From Neostapfia colusana (taxonomy: Eukaryota > Streptophyta > Magnoliopsida > Poales > Poaceae), in contig JASWHV010000012.1 of assembly GCA_030760725.1 (NCBI GenBank), forward strand, positions 84,332,968 to 84,396,967: a stretch of 64,000 nucleotides of DNA, given 5' to 3'. The translations under genes were made by a program, and so were the position numbers. Positions 43,101 to 53,564 of the stretch are shown one piece after another. Numbering within the stretch: the stretch's first letter is position 1; the number at the start of each line of letters is the position of its first letter. The notes beneath the pieces were generated by a model. That model saw only the letters and a list, made by a program, of their open reading frames with translations. It had not been told where the DNA came from and did no database searches.

Positions 43101-44357
43101 AAAGAGTGAGGGTAGTGTCAAGGACCTCGAGTAGACAGGCTATGCTTAATGAGTCATAGGACTTCGGTACAAGTCGAGTAGTTGGAATCTACTCGCGAGA
43201 TAGGCTGGGGACACACGGGTTCGGTTGAGTGATGTGAGATCACTTTAGTAATGAAAATGAGACTAGGCAGGGGCTAGGGCGCAGCAAGAGAGAGTCTTGT
43301 GGGCGCAGCCCTGCCCGTGTCGATTGAGGACCGATCCGTGTGCGGCCCTGCTGAACATGTATTGAACGTACCGAAGGCATATCGGATATATGGGCCCCGA
43401 TAAACCGATGTAGCCTAAACCTCCGGGCGTCGAGGCATAGCACACCGATTTATAGGTGTAGGTTGAGGGCAGCAAGGTGGAAATCTGCCAACGGGCATAG
43501 AGAGATGCTCCGTGTGGGGAACCTCCTGCTCGTTTCGGTGCGACCGGTTCGACGTTTGGGCTGTTGGGTGAAAGGTTGTCCCGTACGACATCGAGTGAGC
43601 GTGCTGTGCAGCTCCACGGGTGGGCGTACGTGACGTGCTCTTTGGGTTTTCCCTGCAGGTGTATATCGAGTCGATTCGCCGTCCCTCGCGGTGACGAGTA
43701 CTGCTTGTTCACTGCGTCGTAACGTAGACTAATGGATGAAATATGTTGATTCAATGATGCTGATTGATATAATTGTATTGCTACATGTGTGCCACCAAAT
43801 ACTGCTTACTAAATTTCTGATTTCATGAACTGTTAACTTGTTGCTAAAAGATGAATTAAGGATGAACTTGTAGGCGTGTCGTGTTGCTGAAATGTTACTA
43901 ACCTATGTCTTGGTATACCTCATGTAGAGTTTCATGCTTAGGTGAGTCGGTTAAGCCTTGCTGAGCCTTCGTGCTCACGGTTGCTGCTTAAGTGTTTTTC
44001 AGGTGAGGAGCCACCCACGGACTCGGAGTACGAGTCCACCGGCGAGGGTTACCCTCCGTCGGGGACCACGGCTGAGTGGGAGCCGTACACGCCGCGCTGA
44101 GCTGAGACGTGCAGCTAGTGTGGGTTGCCCTAGGGCTGGGCAACCGACTTTTGCTAAATAGGCGGGCGTGAGTTGTATAGTGTAGTCTTCCGCTGTGTAA
44201 TAGAACAATAATTGTAACTGAAGTTTGTACTTGTTTGTACAGTTTCAGCTGTTTTTCCCATGTAATATATTGTGTTCTTATGACGTGTGCTGTCGGGTGT
44301 CGCATCGCGCGGCACCACCCTCTGCGATCCTGGATGAGCGGATTCCGGTCCGCCACA
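40180..44357 (+). repeat. 3' LTR of element D (4178 bp)
   Basis: Near-identical to 29555-33735; ends CCGCCACA followed by the target-site copy CCGGG (44358-44362). Confidence 0.96.
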
Positions 44358-44362
44358 CCGGG
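44358..44362. other. Target-site duplication of element D, right copy (CCGGG)
   Basis: Matches 29550-29554 exactly and marks the return to element E sequence. Confidence 0.95.
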
Positions 44363-44368
44363 GGCCAC

Positions 44369-45578
44369 TGTCGGTACCCGCGATATGGGGTATCCCCGTG
44401 CACAGGGGAAAATGCATAAGGACCTCGCCCTTCTCCGCAGGGAAAGCTCCGAAGGCACCACGTGTCTAGTGGGGCCGGACCTCCCTCTCCTCAGAGGAGA
44501 GCTCCGGGCTCGCCACGTGGCCTACAGCAGCCAGACCTCCCCCCTCCGTGGGGAGAGCTCCGAAGGCGCCACGCGTCCGGCGGGGCCGGACCTCCCTCTC
44601 CTCAGAGGAGAGCTCCGGGCCCGCCATGTGGCATACAGAAGCCAGACCTCCCCCTCTGCAGGAGAGAGGTCCGAAAATGCCACGTATCCGGCGGGGCCGG
44701 ACCTCCCTCTCCTCAGAGAGGAGCTCCGGGACCGCCATGTGGCCGACAGAAGCCGAGCCTCCCCCTCCACGAGGAGAGGTCCGAAGGCTCCACGTGTCCC
44801 GTGGGGCCGGACCCCCCCTCTCCTCTGAGGAGGGCTCCGGGCCCGCCACGTGGCCAGAAGAAGAACGCTGCCTGCCCCCAAGCAATAGGCAGCGGGCGTA
44901 AAGACGCCCCATACCTTGCCCGTACAAGGTATTCAAGGCCCGCGTCTTCCCAAGACGCGGAGACGCGGAGCACGCCTCTGTCAGGTGCCGTTGCGCCCAA
45001 TCGCATCACAGACTGGCGCGTGGTGTCAGAGCCTGACAGCCAATAAACGCAGCGACAAGACATCCCATGCCGCCCCCGCCGTCATCAACCACTACGACTA
45101 GCATGCGGCATGGACAGGGTTGCAAGACGAAGACTCAGAAGCCTTCGCCAGAGACAACTACCGGCATAACTGCAGATACGGTAGATGATAGACAATCTCC
45201 CCGGGACCACCTGTCGGGTCCCGGGCCCCCTTGTAAGCCACCCGAGTCTTGGACTATAAAAGACTCGGGTAGGCGACGATAGCAAGGGTTTGCACCTCCG
45301 CAACTCATACGCTAGCCATTCACACCCAAGCTGTAACTCACCCCCAAGCTCAGGACTCCGGCCCTGAGCAGCAAGCAATACAGCGAGCTCCATAGCTCGC
45401 CGTGGACGTAGGGTTTTACGCTCCGGCGGCCTGAACCACGTAAAACTCACAGTGTCAAGCTCTTACTAACTCGTCCATCCGCGCAAGCTCTCCGCAAGGG
45501 TCTAGCCCCACCGAAAAAAGAACATCCGCGGGCTGCCCAGTGCAGGCCCGGGGGAAGTGTCGACCGAACACTTCGACA
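44369..45578 (+). repeat. 3' LTR of element E (1210 bp, Tat type)
   Basis: Begins TGTCGGTACC after the purine-rich GGGGGCCAC and ends ACACTTCGACA. It is homologous to the LTRs of F (53565-54794, 59204-60433) on the other strand. The U3 part holds tandem units of ~110 bp, each with a G-box-like site: intact GCCACGTGGC near 44512 and 44846, and decayed CATGTGG near 44624 and 44734. A TATA box (TATAAAAG) is at 45255-45262. Confidence 0.9.
45255..45262 (+). promoter_or_regulatory. TATA box in the LTR of element E
   Basis: TATAAAAG, in the same position relative to the LTR ends as the TATA of F (59547-59554 on the minus strand). Confidence 0.75.
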
Positions 45579-46136
45579 GACATGATCAACAAATAAAGGG
45601 AGGAGGATTTGGGGACGTGGAGAACCAGATGGGACGTCCACAAGTTGATGGAAACAGTCGCCAACTCGGACTCGAGTTCAACTCGGAGTCCAGGAGCAGT
45701 CCATCTTAAAACGGACGCCCAGGATGCATACGGTCTCCATTTTCGACGTTCTACATGTGCATGGAAATATGAGAAGATAAACTTTCCAATGGTTCTGGTC
45801 CCACATTAAAATTCGCAAGGAGTAATTGGGAATTGTCGAAACAAGTCGAATTCGGAGTTCTGTCCGGTGTTGCACCACCGTATTGGGCTTTTGAGCCTTG
45901 TATCCCGTATGAGTCCATTAGGGACACGTTTAAGGGTCTTATGGACGAACCCTAGCCTTTAAATACTGCAGCCGCCGACCATATTTGGTGGGTTTTGCTT
46001 AGATTAAACACTTTCGCCGTTCTACGGTTTGTGAGACCCCAATTTCGCAATTTCAGATTGCATCTTCATCGTTCTTGCTTGTGTTCTCGGTTGCACCTGC
46101 AGGGATAGCCTTCTTGGCAAGGTCAAGCGTGTGAAG
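45579..46136. other. Unassigned repeat-like segment between E and LTR I
   Basis: No coding frame of note. CCTTTAAATACTGCAG (about 45955-45970) is TATA-like, followed by sequence resembling the transcribed end of a plant LTR (TTTGTGAGACCCC, then a pyrimidine-rich stretch ending CACCTGCAGG). It is most likely a fragment of another LTR element, but no paired copy is visible here. Confidence 0.45.
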
Positions 46137-47094
46137 TGTAAAGGTCCCAAAAATGTGAATACAAAGAAACATGAGTTTTCACAAATGTTTGTGTCATGTG
46201 TATGAAAAAGGGGATTGGTTCGAACTTTTTACACATATGATAACACATGAGAGATTGTTCTAAAACCAACTTAGAGTCATTTGCATGTTTCGACCCTAGG
46301 TGGATTAAGACCACAGAGTGAAGTACTCAAGTGAAATGGGAGGGTTTAAAAATCAGAATTTGAACTAAATGTCCAACTCAAATTTCAAATGAGGGGAGGA
46401 CATAATGGTGATTCAAAACTGTTGTGTTCAAACTCTTGTTTGCAGCAGCTAACACAAGAATCAAGTTTCATATTTGGATTCCTTAGGTCCAAATTAGTGG
46501 GTGGGCAAAGTTTCATTAATTATTAAAAAGGTTTGCTACCCATTTTTCCAAATGGATTTAAATGTGCAAAGGATTCAAACATACATTTGAATTTAGATGG
46601 AATTTGTCCAACTATCCAAATGCAGCAGGTTTTAAACTCCAAACATTTGAATTGGTCACTTGCCAAGTTTTGGAGATCTTTTGAGGGATGAGGAGGGACT
46701 GCCTGTGGGGCCCACGTGTCATAGGGCTAAGTAGACTTAACCCCTAAGTTTTCCCCTCTGTCTCTCACTCAACCGAGGGAATTCTCCCGAGCAGCACCAG
46801 CTGCTTCGCGCCACCGCCCGGAAAGCCACCTCCTGCTCCTCCCTCTCGCGCTGGCAACTGGGAAGCAGCTCACCCTCTCCTCAAACTGATCGGTTCCCCA
46901 CACAGCTGAGCAAACTCTTTTGCTTCCTCCTCATGAACAGCGCCTGCACGGTGCTCTGTTTTCTCACCGGCGCCGCTCCTCAAACTCTCCACCGCACAAC
47001 GGCGCCCGCTCTGCCTTTGCTGGAGCCACCAATACAAAAAGTGAGCACCAACACGTGCTCTAGCTACCCACCCCACTACTTCGCAGCGTTGTCG
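46137..47094 (+). repeat. LTR fragment I (Tekay-like 5' part of an LTR)
   Basis: Starts TGTAAAGGTCCCAAAAATG, similar in layout to the LTR starts of D and J, with the same succession of AT-rich and then GC-rich sequence. It stops at 47094, where LTR J begins. The rest of the element is beyond the nested insertions. Confidence 0.65.
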
Positions 47095-49410
47095 TGTAAA
47101 AGTCCCAAAACTTGTAAATAGAAAACTTGAGCTATGAATAAAGTTGAGTTTATATGCAAGAAATGGGACTTACAAAAACTTTTGTGTTACTCATGAAAGT
47201 GTTGGCATGTGCAATAAAACTTTGAATTCAGTTTGAATTAAGAGGTGCACTTCAAAAAGAAGGAGGGCATGTTCAAAAGAGAAAATTCAAACTGTTGTTT
47301 GAAAAAAGTGTATTTGCAATAGCCAACTCAAAGATCAGAGGACATATTTGAATTCCTCAGATCCAAATTATGAGGGAGCCAAGTTTTGAGCAAATTTGGA
47401 GAGGCTTTGATATGAATATCAAAGGAACGTGTGAAATTCATCCAAATTTGAATTTAAACTCAAAACTGAGGAACTACTTGTCAAATTGCCAAATGACTTT
47501 TGGATTTGAGTTCCTCAGAGCTGAAGTTTACAATGTGCCAAAAATTGGGATATTTAGGAGAGGAGGTGAGTGGGACCCAATTGTCATTGAGGAGAGGGGG
47601 AAGACTTAGCACATAAGCAACACTTTCCCTGTTCAGACTCACTCAACCGGTTCTCTGTTTTTCGCTCGAAGGCGCTGAAGCACCGAGCGCAGCACGCGCG
47701 CGCCACCGGGGCAGCGCTGCCGCCAGCTCCCGAGCAGCTCCAGAGGCGGTTTTCCCTCGCCCTTATCGTTCCCACCGAGTGAGTGTCGCCCCACACAACC
47801 ACCCCTACCCCCACCGACGCCATCACGGGTTTTTCCTCGCCGAGTGGCTCCCGCGCGGAAGAAGTCGTGCAGCTCATCGACGCCCGGCCACCCCGACGAG
47901 GCACCCGCCGTGCTGAGCCTCTCCGCAGCGTCGCCAGACCTCACTGAGCGTGGCCGACGAAAGAAACCGGAGCAAACCCCACGGAAACCCCGACAGCGAG
48001 CTCATTTCTCCTCCACAGCGCCGAAGAGAGCCGCCGCGACAAGATCACGTCCCCCGGCGACCACAGAGCATCTCCGCTCCAGTTGCAAAAGCAAAAAAGG
48101 TTCGCCTATGCCTCTGCTCACTTCACCGCAACTCCGGCGGCCTGTCTTGGACGGTGCTCGCCAGAATTTCAATTCTTCCGACGACATACGATAATAACCG
48201 AGGGTAGAAACTTGGCAAATTCGTCGCACACGTCAAACTACTCATCACACAACGTAGCATACATCTTCCAGACCTCCGCGCGCGTTCATAGGATCAAGAA
48301 CCACCGAGAACCATCGAGCAGAGCCGCTGTTCATCGAGTTTTTCGATTTTCGCCGGATTTTGACCTAGCCCGACGGTGAGGTCATATGTCCGGTGAGTTC
48401 CAGCGAGATCGGCGGTTGGGTCCGTGTTCTCCTCGGTGCGGTGGTGCTGTATGCGCAAATGGCTACGTGTTTGGTGTAGTATAACGCCCTAGCGACATTG
48501 CCGGAGTGGCCACCGCCGCTGTCGCTGTTGCACTTAGGTTTCCGGCCACCTTCGATCAGAGGTAAGGCCGGCAACGTGTTCCTCGCGCAAAAACATGCAG
48601 TGGCGGCGAAAATCAACAAGTTCCGAGGACCTGAACCCCTTCCCGGCGAGGTCTCCGGCGAGCCCGGCGGCGGGGTCGCGCGGGAGCCGGAGGAAGACGA
48701 AGACGGGGGCTGGCCCATGCGTCAATCTCTGTTGCGAGGGAGTAGGTTTTTCTGTGGCCTTGGATCGGTCTGTGACAACGCGGGGACGGGCCTGTGGCCC
48801 CGTGTGGCTTGAATTCAGCAGCTGACACGTGGGGATGGGGCCACTGTCAGAGTTTAAACATTTCCCCGATTTAATTTGAATTCCAGCTTTAGTTCAAACT
48901 TTAGAACCTCATAACTTTTGCTAGGGAGCTCCAAATTTAGTGATTCAAATTGGGTTGGATTCAGTATGAAAAGCTCTATCCATATATGCAACCAAATTTG
49001 CATGAAAACCAATAGAAAATTCTGGAAAATTCTTTAAAGCTTTTCAGCAAAAGAATTTTAGAGGGAGTTTGGTTCATCTTAAATTACCCAAATTTTGCCA
49101 GAATATTCTTAAGGATATTAGGAGAACCCTGTAAAAGTTTCATCTCATTTGGAGTTGATTTAGTTAGGGTAATTCTAATTCCAAGTTTCTGCATTCAAAT
49201 AAATACAGAAACATTTTCAGGAGTTTCCAAAACTTGGAAATTCAGTTCTAGCCATCCCTTAGCTCCAAAATCCTAAAAAAATTCATGCATACTCCCTGAG
49301 CTAGGTATGAAATTATAGTTCTGTGAGACCTATGTGTGCTGAATACATTGGCAATTAGGATAAAAGTTAGCATTAACATTCAAAGTTTTGAATATTGCCA
49401 AAACATTCTT
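47095..49410 (+). repeat. LTR fragment J (relative of the element D LTR family)
   Basis: Starts TGTAAAAGTCCCAAAACTTG. 48900-49330 clearly resembles D's LTR at 31440-31870, for example AGCTCCAAATTTAGTGATTC. It is inserted into I and cut near 49411 by element G. GC-rich frames at 47600-48820 have no recognisable domain. Confidence 0.72.
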
Positions 49411-50945
49411 CTGTGGCAAGGTCCGACAAGTTCTTTGTTGGGTCCGCCAAGTGTTGGCAAGGTCCGACGCAAGGTCCAGAGAGCTCCTGCAAGGTCCGGA
49501 GAGCTTCTGTGAGGTCCGGAGCTTGTTTTTAGGGAGCTCCCGTGAAGTTCAACTCGTAGAACTGCAGCGTCTTGTTTTTGCTTTTAACTCACAATGTTTC
49601 AAACTTGCTTGATGGGAAGGTTTGCTTAGTATTAATTTGCTAAGTTTTTGGTGTGTTTTGGTGGTTATGGCTGTTATCATTTGATATGGTTTGCAACATG
49701 CTTATGTGACGTGCTCATGTAAGGTGTTGTGGTTTTCGAACTAACGTGAGTCAAGTCGAGGACTTGTGCTCGGAAGAATTGGTTGTTTATTCATGTGCAG
49801 GTGTTGCTTGAGTTCAAGACATGGCTGGTGACGGGATCCTTATACTAGTCTCAGGGAGGAGATGAGGTTCCAACAACCAAGTTCGGGAGGAGCTGTAGTT
49901 GAGTTGATCGGGAGGTCGTGCAGCATGTTTGGATCAAGGGCAGTGCATATGAAGGTTGCGTGTACGTCGTTGGAAGGTGTTTGCACGTGTGCAAGGAGTG
50001 CATGGACGTGACAACATTGTTCCAAGGCGTGATGAAGAGAAGTGGACGTAAAGAATTGGTCGGAAAGGTCCAACCGGCTGGATTGCGTACTCAGGCTGAG
50101 GCTGAGTCGGATATGACTCAAATATGGAAGATTTGAGTTGATTATGATAGGATTTCGTGCTAGGCACGAAGTTGAGTTGTTTTAGGAATGTTTAGGACAT
50201 TCCTAAGGTGTTTAGAAGTCTCACGATTGCTTCTATCTGCGAATAGGAGAGTCCTGAGCAGTTATGGTAAGTTAGGATACGAGTCCAATTAGGAGTAGGA
50301 GTTCTAGATTGGATTGTTTAGCCTGAGGGCTGGCTATAAAAGCAAGGGAGGCCAGAGCTCTTGTGTGTAGAGAACTTTGGGCTGTTCCTCTTGTGTTTCT
50401 ATTGAATAAAGTTCATAGTTTCGAGGAGCTTTTGTGCCTTGTTCGTCCGACTTGGTTTTCGTCAAGTCTTTCTCGCCGAGTTTCTGGACAGACCGACGTT
50501 GCTTCGGTGTTTCATTCATAACTTGAGTTTTACAGATCCGATTGACGTGATTCTTTTTTGGTTGTCTTCATAACTCAATTATCTATCATCTTTGAAATTT
50601 TCACGAGCTTCAGATCTGTATTTTTTGAGATACACGAGTTTCTTTGCAGCGTTGCAGATCTGTTTTATATCGGGTAGAACAGATTGATCTTCGTTTAATG
50701 TTTTGATCGTATCTCAAGTTTTACTTCGTGTTTTCAAGTGATTCTTGTTGCATTAGATCCTTGACTTGATTCTCTACCTCTCTACTTGATTTTTCACGGT
50801 TGAACACGTTGGAAAACACTTGCACACACGGTTTCTTTAACCGATTGATTTTTGCTGAGGGGTTTTTGTTGTTTCCGCTGCGAAAAGTTTTAATCTACCA
50901 TTCACCCCCCCTCTGGTAGCTTTTCACGTGCTCTTCGATCCTACA
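49411..50945 (+). repeat. 5' LTR of element G (start uncertain)
   Basis: The end is firm: CCTACA at 50945, two bases before the primer-binding site. The start is placed at TGTGGCAAGG (~49411); TGTTGGCAAGG at ~49452 is an alternative, and the 3' LTR needed to decide is outside the window. Near the start the motif CAAGGTCCG recurs in short imperfect repeats (about 49416-49520). A TATA box (TATAAAAG) is at 50335-50342. Confidence 0.7.
50335..50342 (+). promoter_or_regulatory. TATA box in the LTR of element G
   Basis: TATAAAAG about 600 bases before the LTR end; a likely start of the G transcript some 30 bases downstream. Confidence 0.7.
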
Positions 50946-50947
50946 AT

Positions 50948-50959
50948 TGGTATCAGAGC
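50948..50959 (+). other. Primer-binding site of element G
   Basis: TGGTATCAGAGC, an initiator-methionine tRNA site two bases after the 5' LTR. Confidence 0.93.
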
Positions 50960-51006
50960 CAAGGTGCTCTAATCTTTGTGATTTGCACGTGTTTCGACTA
51001 ATCATC

Positions 51007-53268
51007 ATGGAGAAGTACTCCGCAAAACCTTGTGTGTTCAATGGCATCGATTTTCAGGTTTGGAAGGCGCGGATGGAGGCCTACATACAGGCGCAAGGCT
51101 TCGCCATATGGGAAAAGGTCTACCGGAACTTCGATGTACCACCCAACGATCAAGTGACGGCTGCGAACATGAGAGATGTTGACAACAACAACAAGGCTCG
51201 CAACTTGATCATCCAAGTTTTGACTCAAAGCGACTTCGACCGTGTTGCAAACCTCCGATCTGCATATGATGTTTGGAAAGCTCTTTGTGACTACCATGAA
51301 GGATCCAATACGATCAAGGAGGTAAGGCAAGATATGTTCAAGAAAGAATACATGCGTTTTGTGATGCAACCTGGTGAGTCAATTGACGACCTTTTTGTTC
51401 GCTTTAATAAAATTCTCAGCAACTTGCATAGTGTCAATGTTAACTTTTCAGATGCTGAAAATGCTAGACAATTGTTAGGAGCATTAGATATGTCAATTTG
51501 GGAAATGAAAGTTACATCTATTCGTGAATCTACTGTCATGAGTTCTCTTACTTTAGACGTGCTTTATTCTAAATTGAAAACTCATGAAATTGACATCATC
51601 TCACGTAAAAACCCCAACAAGTCTATTGCATTCGTTTCACAATGTGACATGTCTAGTTCTAGTCAATCATCATCTAGTGGTGCACTCTCTTTGCTGTCCT
51701 CTCTAACCCTTGAACAGATTGAAGAGTTTTCAGAGGAGGAGCTTGCACTCATCTCTACTCGGTTCTCAAAAGCATTGCAAAATGTGAGAACTAGAAGGAG
51801 AGGAAGCTCCAGACCTCAACGATGTTTTGAATGTGGTAAGACAGGACATTTTCGTACGGAGTGCCCTAACCTTTCAGGTCCGACTTCATGTGAAGAAAAG
51901 CAAACAAGGCCGAAGAAATTGTTTGCAAAGAATAAGAAGAAGAAAGATTTATCAATGCGCAACATAGTGCATAGTATGATCTCTGCACTTCAAGATTTTG
52001 GCTCAAGTGATGTGGACACCGGTAGTGATGAAGATGAAGAAGCTATGGCAAATATGTGCTGCATGGCGAGCAAGTCAAGTTCAAGCTCCGAGGAGGCAGA
52101 ACACAACAGCAACGATGAAGAGGTATGTCCCACTTGCGAAGAAATGTGTGATGCTATTTCTCGTGCCACTGTTATATTAAAGAAAAAGGATAAAAAACTT
52201 AGGAACAATGCTGTTAAAATTGAATCACTGGAATCTGAAATTAATCGTTTAAAAACTTTGATTCCTAGTGATGATTCTTGTTCCTCATGTGATTTGATTT
52301 ATGAACAATTATCCTCTTTAAGAAGTGCACACGCATCTACACTTGATAAACTTGAACTTGAAATTGAAAAGAACAATGAGCTTGCTGCACTTAGTGATAA
52401 AAATTTGAAAGATGCTTGTTGTTCTACAATTGATTTGCATTGTTCTTCATGTGATGATCTGAATAAGAAACTAAATGATGCTATGAATGAGATTTCTATT
52501 TTGAACAATGCTTTACGTGTGCATGAAGTTAAATATTGTTCAAATTGCAAACTAAAAGGAAAAACTTCATGTGAAAACTGCTTTGATCTGTCCAATAAAC
52601 TTGATGACATGCATAGGACACTAGATCGGTTTTCTAATGCAAATAAGAACCTAAACTTGCTGCTGAATTCTTCCAAGTCTTGTAATGATAAAACTGGTTT
52701 AGGTTTTAATTCTCATGCTCATGCTAAGGCACACCCACCTAAAGTTGTAAAGTCATTAGGAAGCGGTTTGATTCAAACAGCTCCTAGACAAAAAGAGGTG
52801 ATTTTCAAATCTGCAGGAGTACTGTCCCATTCGGGTTCTAATAAACGTGTTGCTTGCTCATCTAGACATGATAATAAGGTTATTTTTCATTGTACCTACT
52901 GTGGTAGAGATGGTCATGTCATGGATTTTTGTTATAGACTAGCTAAACACGATAAGAAACAAAGAATACTTGCTAGATCACATAACAACCAAGCAAAATC
53001 TGCTAGACCGAATGTTCGGAGCTTGCAACCTGCTGTAATGAGTCAAAAACTTGCTCCCGGACCTACTGTTTTTTGTGCTACATATAACACATCTTCTAAG
53101 TCAGTAGTTGGGAACAAAAATTTTCGATGTTTGGCTCATAAACCTGCTGTACCTTCTCAGCTTTCGCGTGTTATTCCTGCTAGACGTCGTGTGACTCAGT
53201 ACTGGATTCCTAAAAGTCTTTTAACTAACCCCAGTATTGAGTCATCGACGTATTGTGCTGCTGTGTAG
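51007..53268 (+). CDS. gag: Gag of Sirevirus-type element G
   Basis: 753 codons from ATG 51007 (MEKYSAKPCVFNGIDFQVWK). The frame is open slightly further upstream, but that stretch overlaps the primer-binding site. Order: Copia gag core with FQVWKARMEAYIQ and VWKALCDYHEGS; zinc knuckle CFECGKTGHFRTEC at about residue 280; Lys-rich then acidic Ser-rich stretch; a long predicted coiled coil with spaced Cys pairs (CSSCD, YCSNC, CENC); and a second knuckle CTYCGRDGHVMDFC at about residue 630. The long C-terminal extension fits Sireviruses. The frame ends at TAG (53266-53268), after which the same frame continues into protease. In many Copia elements gag and pol are one frame, so this stop is either a mutation or a suppressible stop. 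Confidence 0.9.
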   Translation: MEKYSAKPCVFNGIDFQVWKARMEAYIQAQGFAIWEKVYRNFDVPPNDQVTAANMRDVDNNNKARNLIIQVLTQSDFDRVANLRSAYDVWKALCDYHEGSNTIKEVRQDMFKKEYMRFVMQPGESIDDLFVRFNKILSNLHSVNVNFSDAENARQLLGALDMSIWEMKVTSIRESTVMSSLTLDVLYSKLKTHEIDIISRKNPNKSIAFVSQCDMSSSSQSSSSGALSLLSSLTLEQIEEFSEEELALISTRFSKALQNVRTRRRGSSRPQRCFECGKTGHFRTECPNLSGPTSCEEKQTRPKKLFAKNKKKKDLSMRNIVHSMISALQDFGSSDVDTGSDEDEEAMANMCCMASKSSSSSEEAEHNSNDEEVCPTCEEMCDAISRATVILKKKDKKLRNNAVKIESLESEINRLKTLIPSDDSCSSCDLIYEQLSSLRSAHASTLDKLELEIEKNNELAALSDKNLKDACCSTIDLHCSSCDDLNKKLNDAMNEISILNNALRVHEVKYCSNCKLKGKTSCENCFDLSNKLDDMHRTLDRFSNANKNLNLLLNSSKSCNDKTGLGFNSHAHAKAHPPKVVKSLGSGLIQTAPRQKEVIFKSAGVLSHSGSNKRVACSSRHDNKVIFHCTYCGRDGHVMDFCYRLAKHDKKQRILARSHNNQAKSARPNVRSLQPAVMSQKLAPGPTVFCATYNTSSKSVVGNKNFRCLAHKPAVPSQLSRVIPARRRVTQYWIPKSLLTNPSIESSTYCAAV

Positions 53269-53564
53269 GTTTCACGTTTGAGGAAGGAGAACATTTGGAT
53301 TGTGGATTCAGGTTGTTCACGCCACATGACCGGTAACAAAGAATGGTTCTCCTCTTTCTCTTTTGTGTCACGTGTAGAAAATGTTACTTTCGCTGATAAC
53401 TCTTCTACTCCCATAATTGCTAAAGGTTCGGGTAGAGTAAACAATCTCTACACTTTGAAAGATGTGGCACTTGTTAAAAATTTGAAATACAACTTGCTTT
53501 CGGTTTCACAATTGCTAGATGAAAATCTAGAGGTTAGCTTTGCTAAAATTTGCTGCAAGGTTAT
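53269..53564 (+). pseudogene. Protease start of element G pol, cut by element F
   Basis: In frame with gag after the TAG. It contains the Copia protease signature WIVDSGCSRHMTG and LLSVSQLLDE, then breaks off where F is inserted. A further 14 codons appear at 60439-60479. As it stands the pol gene is destroyed by the two insertions. Confidence 0.9.
53560..53564. other. Target-site duplication of element F, left copy (GTTAT)
   Basis: GTTAT directly before the LTR; the right copy is at 60434-60438. Both lie in the protease coding frame of element G. Confidence 0.95.

Larger units (their letters stand above)
29555..44357 (+). mobile_element. Element D: complete, young Ty3/Gypsy chromovirus (Tekay type)
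   Basis: 14,803 bp with LTRs 29555-33735 and 40180-44357, both TGTAAAAG...CCGCCACA, flanked by the perfect target-site duplication CCGGG (29550-29554, 44358-44362). It has a perfect primer-binding site, long leader, one uninterrupted gag-pol frame, polypurine tract and chromodomain. By eye the LTRs differ at about 33 sites including one 2-bp indel (~0.8%). Under the widely used grass rate of 1.3e-8 per site per year that is roughly 0.3 million years. It is the only element here with no visible inactivating change, so it may be an autonomous source copy. Confidence 0.97.
28774..45578 (+). mobile_element. Element E: 5'-truncated Tat-lineage Gypsy, split by element D
   Basis: 28774-29554 and 44358-45578 together are the 3' untranslated region and 3' LTR of an element homologous to F in inverse orientation (F 55450-53565). 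It lacks its 5' LTR and all coding sequence; the left break at ~28773 is a direct junction to K. Element D is inserted just before the 3' LTR, with the CCGGG duplication falling in E's polypurine region (CCGGGGGCCAC). Confidence 0.85.

Noticed and set aside
43988..45063. Long frames on both strands around the D/E junction (for example 44235-44828, 44462-45046)
   Set aside because: They run through LTR ends and the G-box tandem repeats; the repetitive Gly/Pro/Arg-rich peptides reflect the DNA repeats and cross an insertion junction.
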